A stretch of 64,000 bases of DNA from Oscarella lobularis (lineage: Eukaryota; Porifera; Homoscleromorpha; Homosclerophorida; Oscarellidae): contig NC_089182.1 in NCBI RefSeq assembly GCF_947507565.1, positions 1,736,001-1,800,000 of the forward strand, written 5' to 3'. This document shows, piece by piece, positions 49,678 through 64,000 of this stretch. Made by a program: the position numbers and the translations under genes. Within the stretch, counting starts at the first letter, position 1, and the number at the start of each line of letters is the position of its first letter. The notes beneath the pieces were generated by a model. It saw nothing but the letters and a program-made list of their open reading frames with translations, was not told where the DNA came from and searched no databases.

Positions 49678-49880
49678 GCTCAGTTACCTTCAAGTTCTTT
49701 TGCTAGGATGCTGGATGAGACTTCTTTTGTCGCCACTGTTTGCAATTGGTCAATCAGAGTTACTAGGAAGGTCTCGTGTGCGTGTACCATTTTTTTGATA
49801 CTTCACACCACGGATACTTATTACTAGCCTAGTATCCGTGTTCACACCGAATGCACTGGCAAGTCAGTTTGATGTCACCC
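49678..49880 (-). pseudogene. Decayed 3' end of a fourth receptor paralog
   Basis: The sequence follows the layout of the last two exons of receptors A and C, including GGCTCAGTTACCTTC at the tail-exon stop (identical to the receptor A 3' end) and the GTACC...TTTGATACTTCACACC exon end. The reading frame is broken and the GEETYAEI core is lost. It is interrupted at 49810-49840 by a palindromic insertion. No upstream domains remain; the SMARCA4 start lies within 80 bp. Confidence 0.65.
49802..49848. mobile_element. 31-bp palindromic insertion with 8-bp target duplication
   Basis: TTCACACC at 49802-49809 and again at 49841-49848 flanks a 31-bp insert whose ends are inverted repeats (CGGATACT / AGTATCCG). 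Removing the insert and one repeat restores alignment with the matching part of receptor C (CTTCGCACCGTATGCA there, CTTCACACCGAATGCA here). An 8-bp duplication is typical of hAT-class insertions; the element itself is too small to encode anything. Confidence 0.6.
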
Positions 49881-49956
49881 ACGTCGAAGTTCGTACAAAG
49901 AATTACGAGCGCGCGTTACACGACGCCATTGTTGTCCGACCCCAAGCAGTTGAGCG

Positions 49957-55713
<5,757 letters not shown>

Positions 55714-55852
55714 CTATTAGACAACTACTAAGGTGGAATTAGATTTTGTGTGTCAGAGTTTTTCTTTTAGGCGATCAATATTATCACTCCCAATCTAGAT
55801 AAGAAGACGTGACGTTTTGTTATTCATTAATGAAGCTAAAACTCGCATATGA

Positions 55853-56908
55853 TCATTTCTTAGTAGGAGTTTGAGTGACAACGTGGTCAATGATGCCAAA
55901 GGTCTTTGCTTCTTCCGCCGACATGAAAGTGTCTCGTTCTATGATCTCTTCTAAACATACACACGCAAGAAAACGCCAAGCAATACAGAGACAAGCTAGA
56001 CGAGTGGGATTGTGCATACCAATAGTCTTGAGATCCTGATTTGTATGCTTTTCATAGATTCCGTTTATGATTTTCTTCATCTTGATGATTTCCTCGGCGT
56101 GAATCTGAATGTCCGTTGCCCGACCCTACCCATGCAATCAAAGAAGCAGATCTTCCTCTCCTCTCTCTCCCACACACGCGTGCAAATATTTACTTCAGCG
56201 TATCCAGAAGGCTGATGTATCATGACGCGAGAGTGAGGCAGTGAGTATCGAAGACCCGCTCTGCCCGCTGCAAGAAGAAGGGAGCCCATGCTACACGCTT
56301 GACCAACACACCAGGTAGAAATGGGAGGCTGTAGATACTATACAGAAAGCCAATAGAAAAGAATACATAATCTAAAGATAAGGGCACCATGCCTGCATGG
56401 TGTCATAGATGGCAAGACCTGCGGTCACAGAGCCCCCTGCAACGACACTGCTATTGCCAGGGCAATAGACGTATAATATTTGATTCGAACCCGGACTGTT
56501 GATGTAGACGTGGATGGGATCTCTTGGAGCTTGGGACTGGAGAAATAGAAGTTGGGCGACGACCGAGCTGCACATCGCGTCTGTGACCTGGAACATATGA
56601 CGCTGAGGTCGGTGCGTGATTCGGAGCTTACTGGTCCCATCAGGCATATGATTCGGTCCTTGAGAAGACGAGAGTAGATGTCGTACGCTCGCTCTTCTCG
56701 GCCCTTGACGAAATGTTTGGCGAAACGTAACACGGCGACGTATTGCTAAACTAACCGACTGCTCTATGACAATAGGAGCATATGGGTTCAGAGAAGCGCG
56801 GCCACTGAAGAGAAAACGACGCGAGAGAAGTCTGAACATCCTTAAATTTCCCGTACAACCGTCGAACTTGGCTCGAATGCACGCTCGAAGGATGAGGCGC
56901 CTACGCAA
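55853..56908 (-). CDS. CLPP: ATP-dependent Clp protease proteolytic subunit, mitochondrial
   Basis: Short exons encode an arginine-rich presequence followed by [38 protein letters not shown], the serine box [14 protein letters not shown] (catalytic Ser after AC), the histidine box [24 protein letters not shown] and [20 protein letters not shown] with the likely catalytic Asp. This is a full Ser-His-Asp triad. The mature enzyme forms a double heptamer in the mitochondrial matrix that works with the ClpX unfoldase. The start may be 56908 or the in-frame ATG at 56839, which begins a better targeting peptide ([14 protein letters not shown]). The intron after DTMQ appears to start with GC, which gives the conserved reading [16 protein letters not shown]. 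Confidence 0.92.
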
Positions 56909-57490
56909 CTATTGTCCTCATTGAAAAGCGGTGGCGGCGACGACGCATCGGCCTTGGGCAACCCCCGGTCCCCGAACCCTTTGCCGCATAATTTCTAGCT
57001 CCGAGTCGTCAACGCCATGTGCATAGACTACGTGATGTTTCTGGCCACGTTTGGCCACGGTCTTCCTGGTTTTACAGTAGAATAGTATCGTGATATCGCT
57101 CAGTTTGAAACCGAAGGCGATGCCGGTGGAATGCCATTCACGTCCTGTGAGCGTCTCGATATAAGCAAATCAGAGCGAAACCGAAAGAGGGCTCATCTTA
57201 GACTGACGCTTTGACATAGACTACTGTACTGGTTTTGCAAACGTCGTTTGCTTAATTAATTGGGAATTCATCGGGCGACTACGGTATATCATGGGAAAAC
57301 TGCCCGGCGGTGCATGCACTGCATGCCATGCAGCTGCACGTAATCTAATGCAATCTCCATTTAGTTTCGCTTTCAAGTTTCAATACGAATTGATTCTTCC
57401 CGAAGCTATTCTTTCAAAGTGCTGCACAGATAAAAACAAAAGCTCAAGCAGTCGCCACGGCAGTTTGTCGTATACGTCTACCTATACGCC
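56909..57490. other. Divergent intergenic region
   Basis: A 582-bp spacer between the starts of CLPP (-) and the LRR receptor (+). It should carry both promoters. No repeat or RNA gene is recognised. Confidence 0.5.
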
Positions 57491-60400
57491 ATGCTTCGCC
57501 GCACGTCCGAGTCGCTGCTACTGCTTCTTATCTGCGCCCTTGGCGGTATTCATGGGAGCTGTCAGCGGTACTGCGCCTGCAACTTGAAAAGAGGAATCAT
57601 TGACTGCTCACGAAAGTCGCTTACTCGTTTGCCTCCCGCCGAGAGTCTACCTCGAAATGCAACTACCTTGTATTAATTAACTAGAGAGCCGCTTTGCATG
57701 CAGCTAATCGTTATGTTTAGCGTATTTGATGACAACGCAATTGACCATATAGATCCGGACTACTTTGAGCATTTTCAAAATTTAATATTGATGCAAGTGA
57801 AATTAGGTACATGTATGGTGTGACGCAACGTCGCGTATGTCTCTTTTCATAGCTCAGGGCGGTCGAATCGTCTGTCAGAGCCATTTGTCTTGCCCAACAA
57901 TCTCCGCCTATTGTATGGTGTGCATAACGCTCTAGAGTTCGTCTCACAATGTGAGCATCTAGAGACCTGAGCAGAAACCGTTTGAAGTCAGCGAAAGGGT
58001 TTTTTCGAAATGGAACCACGTACAATATGCTAATGACGATGTAAGAAAGCTGAGAACGCGCAGACAGTTGGATACCTACTTACCGTGTACGGCAGAGAGC
58101 TGGGGCATAACAGGATCAAAAATCTGGGAAGTAGAGCCTTTTCGAATATGTCTCGGCTCGAATATTTGTACGTACGAATTATTAATTATTAATCAAGTGA
58201 GCAGAAGCAAATTAATTAACACAGCATTCCTTTATATTAGAAATTTGCAATCAAACGACCTGGAAGTCATTGGTAAAGAAGGAATTAGCTATCTTCCGCA
58301 GTTGTCATATTTGTACATAATTAATACCAGTAAACGGCAGGGCATTTTTGATTCTTATGTTGACGTAGAAATCTTGCCGACAACTATTTAGAAAAACTTA
58401 CAAAATGGATGCTGACGTCGCTCGGATCTTGCCACAGCGTGCTCCCAATTCGGTTTGAAGCGTAAGCCAAGTTACACCGCGGTAATCGAGTATCGCTATA
58501 GGACACGTGCACTTTCTGGGACTTTCTAGAGATCTACGCGGGAATCTTATCCGCGAGCTGACGGCTGATAGTTTAGACCTACCTTGCGCCTTTTGTTTGT
58601 AAGTCATTTACCGTAGTCGGCATTCATGCATTATGTAATGTTCTTATTTTTATCTGAGTGCAGAAGGCTTCAGTCAAACCGTATTCGCACAATTGATCGT
58701 CGAGCTTTTCTTTCGCTATCTTCTCTATTTACACTGTAAGGCTCGTAGCATGTCAAAAAGCTGTTAGTTTCATATACGCATCAATCGCGCATTAGGGAAT
58801 AAATGAATATGTATATAGAGAACTGGCTCATAATGAAATCCGACACCTGGAGGAAAGCACATTCAAAGCTCAAACAGCTCTCTATTCTTTGTAAAAAGTA
58901 GATCAAGCTAAATTTTCATGTCATTCTGTACGTGTATATAGAGATTTGTCCGAGAACCTGATAACGTCGCTACACGGCGCTCTTTTTCAGAAGGGGAGTT
59001 ACATCGCTCAATTGTATATATAACTCGCGTATACGCTGCTCTCCCCAATTTAATCTTCTTGCAATGCAGAACTTTATTTAACAACAACGTTTCCGTACTA
59101 GACGCGCTACTAGACACCATTACAGTGAACGTTTTGTACGTCTTATAGTATTCGGATAAAATTACCTAATTTCTGGCTATTTTTTAATTAGAGACGTTTC
59201 TGGAAACCGTTTAGAGAAATTGCCGACTGCAATTTCAAACAGAACACTTTTACGAGAAATGTAAACATGCACTTGTAACCATTAATTAATTAATTAATTA
59301 GCTAAACATTGTATACCATGGTGAAGACACGCTGCGTACAACAGAATTGGAATTGTGAGAGCTGCAACATTCAGATCTTTGACCAACTTGGAAGTTCTGT
59401 GCGTGTGCATTTAGTGCGTGCGCTAGCATTGTTTCTAATACTTTGATTTACAGAAATCTAATCGGAAATAATGTGACAACTTTCGAAGAGGGGGCGTTCT
59501 CCGATTTGGACAAAATAAACGAAATGTACGAACACCTATATCTCAAAATTAGCAAAATTCAAAGATTGCTTTAGTTATCTACAAGACAATCCACTTCATT
59601 CTATTCCAAGAGACGCATTTGCTTTCTCTCGTTTGCACAGTCAGAGTACAGCTATGTAAAATTGAGAGGATCTTGGGCGTTATAATAGTAAGTGTTTTTA
59701 TTAGCTACCTTAATTGTTCGGCTACAAACGAATTACCGCCGTTCTCAAACACAATTCATGTGTATGTAAAATTGATGTATGAGCTAGGTGATTGTTTTAC
59801 TTTAACCGTGCTCTTTCACCTATAAACTCAGGCACTGCGTAACTAAAGCCACGAATATGACTCTCAAAGCAACTTACCCATCTGCTGTATACTTCTCTGC
59901 AATGGGATATGCTTGTCAACAACAACAATACATGGAAAATACATTGGGGTCAGCACTTTGTACTCAGTGCCCAATAGGAACATACGGAGATGCATCGCAC
60001 TTGAATAGTAAATCGGGCTGCTCTCCTTGTCCACCAGGTAGAACGTCCTAGCTCAGCAGTATAGGATTCTTATTAGTCGGGTTACGTTTTCACAGGGGGA
60101 TTTTATCAAGATACAACTGCACAAAACAAGTGTTTATCTTGTGGAAATGGGAAATACGTGCCTTTACACAGAAGTCCCGGCAAGACCGCGGCTGACTGCA
60201 TAGTGTGTCCAGCAGGAACTAACACTACCAACGACGCCCATTATCGTGCTTGCTTCTGTTTAGACAATCATTACAGATTTAATCGATTTGGCGAGTGTTA
60301 CATGTGTTCTGACAATGGACAGAAGTGTTCAGACGATTCGCTGTCAGTTGGAGTCGGTTATTGGATGAGCTGGAACATATCCGATGATTACAACGGAACG

Positions 60401-61995
60401 CAGCTCGAGAATGAATACGCACACTTCGTCGAGAATTTGAAGATAAAAAGTGACGATTATTCTCGCGACACTCTCGCGTACACCAAACCGTTTCCTCGAA
60501 TTCATTGGTGTCCTATTGAAGACAGTTGCAATGGAGGAGCGGATGGTAGTCAAAAGACGCGAATACGACAATCAGACATGTGCTCACAAGGATACAAAGG
60601 CATTCTATGCGCCGTGTGCGAGTCGTCGCACTATTCTTGGTTTCAAAAATGCTACAAATGTCCATCGGCATGGAGAACGGCTCTCCAAATATTAGGCGTT
60701 ATTGCACTCGTGATCACAGTCATTGTACTCCTACGCTTCGCCGAGAAAGTTCAAAAGAGTGGCAAACACAGTCTAGCCGATCACGTAGCAGCAAAAATCA
60801 AAATCGTCGTCGGATTCGGTCAAGTAATGTCCGGAGTCATTCAAGCATTGGCTCATATACGGTGGCCACACGTGTTACTGTCATTCGGTCAATATCTGAA
60901 AATTATTGAACTGAACGTCATCGCGGTAGCAGCACCATCATGCTTGTCAAACTCATTGAGACTCAACGCACTGACAACTCCGATATTTACCGTAAGCTGT
61001 CAAGCAGTTCTTTTATGTATGATCTGGACGTACTATGGAATCAGATACATTGCTCTACCGAAATGCCGCAAACGAGGTTCGATATCAGAGCGAAATGCAT
61101 CGTCAGCTCAAAAGTCATGTCTACGGAATAGTTGGTGGTTGTTATTCGTATGCTATCCAGCCAATACAGCTCAAATAGTAGCCGTTTTACCATACAAACC
61201 GTGGACGTGCTTGAGCATATGTCTATCGTCTGATACAAACAAGCCATTTTGCAAATGGTTTTTGAAAACCGACTTGAGCTTAGAATGTAACTACGACGAA
61301 TCTAAGTCGGTGTGGATAATTTGCTGGTCACTGATGGTGTACGTCGTGGGACTTCCGATTCTAATGTTCGTCGGTCTCTACTTCAAACACAAACTTTTCA
61401 AACAAACAGAGCACAGTGGCGATGAAGATGACGAACCTCTGATGCGCTCACCAGTCACTCTTGGTGACAATATCATTGAATCGCTTCATTTCCTGACCGA
61501 GAATTACGAGACAAAGTTCTGGTACTGGGAAGTAATGGAGATGTTTCGCAAATTCGTTCTGACGTGTGGCATTCAATTTTTCGGTCAAGATAGTCACTCC
61601 GGTGTAGCGATAGCGGCAATTCTGGCAAATGTGTTTCTACTTCTTCACGCTCAATTTCAGCCAATCAAGAGAAGGTCTGAACACCGGTTGCAATTGTTGT
61701 CGCTGTTCGTCATATCTCTAAATCTAATGTTGGGGACTCTCCTAGTCCTATCAAGTCAAAACACCAGCTCGACCGAGAGGGATATGTTCTCGGTCAGTTT
61801 ACTCGTCGTGAACGGGCTCTTTATTCTCTTCATATTGGGTAGGCTACTGAATAGGATTTGACGTGCGTTTTATTATATTCAATTTATTTAGGAAAGATTG
61901 TACTTCACTTGATATGGTCGTGCAAAAGAGTGAAGAACAGCCGTCAGAAGTGTCAGTTCAACGATTTTCTTGTGAACTTTCTAAACGGTAATTAG
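57491..61995 (+). CDS. LRR receptor with cysteine-rich stalk and polytopic membrane domain
   Basis: Signal peptide (MLRRTSESLLLLLICALG), cysteine cap (CQRYCACNLKRGIIDCS), then at least ten leucine-rich repeats, almost exactly one per short exon with the same split inside the repeat (for example ELGHNRIKNLGSRAFSNMS, DLSENLITSLHGALF, NLIGNNVTTFEEGAF). A cysteine-rich segment of GCC2/GCC3-like units follows (CTQCPIGTYGDAS, CSPCPPGGFYQDTT, CIVCPAGTNTT), then a large exon from 60158 with the pattern GYKGILCAVCESSHYSW and about eight or nine hydrophobic spans (about 60680-61870). The last intron (61840-61891) joins ILG to KIVLHLIWSC and the stop falls at 61993-61995. The repeat-per-exon pattern is like glycoprotein hormone receptors, but the membrane part is not a rhodopsin-type domain. 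It resembles multi-span regions found after similar Cys-rich stalks in protist and early-animal proteins. Ligand and function are unknown. Confidence 0.78.
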
Positions 61996-62041
61996 TCCTT
62001 CGTTTCACCGAACATTGCTATCCCGTATAACGTGTACGCAC

Positions 62042-64000
62042 ATGGCTACAAGTACGACTCTCGCTCGTCAACTTAGAAACCTCGCCGCGCCCGGCCTATC
62101 GGAATTTCGCGAGGAGCAAACAGGTTGTCGCGCGTCGATTTTATTCGACTGGCGCGAAGCGGCGACAATCGGCCGCGGCGAAATCCACGCTCTCGCTCGC
62201 GCGGGTCTCGCCGACCTCGTCGCCGTCAACGCAGCCGCCTTCGCCGAATTTTCCGACACGCTCTTCGACGAAGCGTCCTTATCATTCGAACGCGGCACGA
62301 CGAGCGGCCCGAACGGCGACGCTCTCGTCGCGGCGACAATCGAACGCTTTCTCCTACGCCTATCGCCCTATTTTCTCCTCGGAGCCGCGCACAAGTGCCT
62401 CGAGTGGCTCGTGCGCGCCTACGCGATCCACCGACACGACGCGACGTCGCTCGTCGAGTGCGCGCTGCCCTACTACGCGACGCGAACGTTCGCGCGCGTC
62501 CTGCGCGTCGTCGCGCTCGACGCGCCGACGCAGCAGCAGCGACGCTGGGCGTGGCTCGCGGCGTCCACTCGCGCCGGCGCGCCGCTCGCGCGCGACGCGT
62601 TCGTGCGCCACTGCGCCGCCACGCCGGCGACGTTCGAATTCGTCTGCAACATGATACCGCGTGCCGTCGCCGTTGCCGTGGCAACGACGACGACGACGAA
62701 TAATTCGCTCAAGACTTTGTGCGCGTTTTACGCTTCGTCGATCGTCGGCGCTTTGGATGTCGTCGATGTCGTCGGGGAGGAGACGATCGGTCGGCTCGTG
62801 CCGCACCTACTCGTCGGACTCAGATCCGAATGGGTCGACTATGCGATGGCGTCGCTTATGATCGTCACCCAATTGGCGTCGCGCGTTCAATTGCACGAGA
62901 AAGTAGTCGTGACGATTTCTGACGTCATATCTAAGGTTAGAATTCGGCCACGCTTTGTTTTTTGTCTTTTCTAACGTTTGTCCATCAAAGTCGTCGCGAG
63001 TTGAAACGGGCATCGAGGCGTTGGCGTGTCTCGCGTACTTGTGCGAAAGTCAAACGCATTGCAAATTGACAAAAAAGTCTGATGCTCCACCTAGAGGAGA
63101 GCGTCGATCAAAGCAACTACATTTTTTTCTCTCTAGAGCCGTCCGAGCTCTCTGTCGGCGCAGTTTCGTACTGCCTCACCTGCAAAAACTCTCTGCTTCT
63201 CATGACGTCGGCGCGTTGATTCGACTGCTCGGGTGCCGGCTGATGGGCCTGGCGACCAGTCGTCTGACTGGGACCGAGGGCTCAATTGAGGACATGGACG
63301 TCGAGGAGCTCACCAACGTCTATTCGGACGTTTTTGTAAAGATCGTCACGACGGTGAAAATCGATCGCGAGACTGTCGTCAGTCTAGCGAGGCAAGGAGA
63401 CGATTATGTCGCGAAGAGAAGGACGATTTTTCTTTTCCCAGATCTGTACTGCATCGCTATTTGAAAGTTCGACGGAAAATGGGTGCCGGCGATAAGAATC
63501 AATTGCACGTCGTCATGAAGCCGATGATCAGATGCTTGGCGACTCGGCAAGAGTCAAAAACAAGAAAACCTAAAAGAAATATCACGAGAATTTATTTTTT
63601 TCAGGCATTCTTCGGACTTTGACGTCGCCTTGGAGGGTCATTTGAAGGAGGTGTCGGGCGACAGCAGAGGCGCCGACGCCGACGACGACGACGACGATAG
63701 CGGAGCCGAAGCGACGGCATCTCAATCCGACGAGATGCTGACGTGGACTCAGGAATTCCTCGCGTTGGCTTTAGGCGGACTAAAGCACGGAACCGTAATA
63801 AAAACGCAACTACTTCCTTAGGAGTTGAAAATCGTTTTTTTTTCGAAAAAAAGGTAATATCCGGTTCGCTCGGCATGACTCTAACGCTTAGTTTGCATCA
63901 TCCGAACGTCGACGTACGACGACTTGCGGTCCTACACCTTCGAACGTCGCTCACGGAAATATCACAGGTTCGTAGTAGAGGGATAGTATATAGGCTCTAA
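62042..64000 (+). CDS. HEATR1: HEAT repeat-containing protein 1 (UTP10), 3' end outside the window
   Basis: The start at 62042 gives MATSTTLARQLRNLAAPG, aligning with the family N-terminus, followed by the hallmark SILFDWREAATIGRGE, LSPYFLLGAAHKCLEWLVRA and LVECALPYYATRTFARVLRV. Later exons carry further HEAT-like helices, an acidic insert (ADADDDDDDSG) and SLGMTLTLSLHHPNVDVRRL near the window end. HEATR1/UTP10 is a very large helical-repeat scaffold of the small-subunit processome (t-UTP complex), needed for rRNA transcription and early 18S pre-rRNA processing in the nucleolus. Only roughly the first fifth of the usual about 2,100 residues is present. The first exon (to about 62935) is strikingly GC-rich and arginine-coding in other frames. 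An upstream in-frame ATG at 62015 is less likely. The gene starts 46 bp after the preceding stop on the same strand. Confidence 0.92.

Larger units (their letters stand above)
49287..49956. other. Spacer between receptor C and SMARCA4 with decayed receptor tail
   Basis: Divergent promoter-side region for receptor C (-) and SMARCA4 (+). The part from 49678 to 49880 is homologous to receptor 3' ends; the rest shows no gene. Confidence 0.55.

Noticed and set aside
55853-56908. Bacterial contamination suggested by ClpP
   Set aside because: The gene has several short spliceosomal introns and a mitochondrial presequence, so it is nuclear.
62125-62806. Arginine-rich frames of 148-192 residues on both strands
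   Set aside because: They result from the GC-rich first exon of HEATR1, which is strongly identified by conserved motifs in its own frame.

Overview
This is animal nuclear DNA. Nearly every gene is broken by very short introns (mostly about 45-70 bp, GT-AG, a few GC-AG). Genes lie close together on both strands. The proteins are metazoan in type: a multi-Tudor protein, an LDL receptor, a sialyltransferase, a receptor tyrosine kinase and Ig/TSP1/FN3/discoidin receptors. Compact genes, tiny introns and lineage-specific domain combinations fit an early-branching animal, most likely a homoscleromorph sponge of the Oscarella/Corticium type. That placement is inference; the window holds no diagnostic marker.

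Layout. 1-3272 (+): 3' part of a multi-Tudor gene. 3273-5724: non-coding, repeat-rich, with a GC-rich island. 5725-9136 (+): complete LDLR/VLDLR-type receptor in 15 exons. 9500-11754 (-): nuclear-looking protein with an RFX-like winged helix and AAEK repeats. 11921-23047 (-): USP24 deubiquitinase in many small exons. 23242-24357 (-): intronless GT29 sialyltransferase. 24358-26798: mostly non-coding with foldback repeats.

26799-49880 is the unusual part. Four receptor genes lie head to tail on the minus strand: receptor A (26799-30530), a receptor tyrosine kinase (31394-40622), receptor B (41494-47058) and receptor C (47819-49286). A, B and C are paralogs built from the same modules (discoidin-like domain, Ig, TSP1, FN3, one membrane segment, short tyrosine-bearing tail) in different numbers. 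The kinase starts with a closely similar signal-peptide exon and also has discoidin-like and Ig domains. Between the genes are decayed copies of receptor 3' ends, duplicated non-coding blocks, and fragments copied from the first exon of USP24. This looks like a recently expanding family of surface receptors with possible immune or self-recognition roles, next to a kinase with four PI3K-type YxxM sites.

49957-55713 (+): SMARCA4/BRG1-type SWI/SNF ATPase. 55853-56908 (-): mitochondrial ClpP. 57491-61995 (+): secreted-leader LRR receptor with a cysteine-rich region and a polytopic membrane domain. 62042-64000 (+): 5' part of HEATR1/UTP10, starting only 46 bp after the LRR gene. No tRNA, rRNA or CRISPR array was seen.
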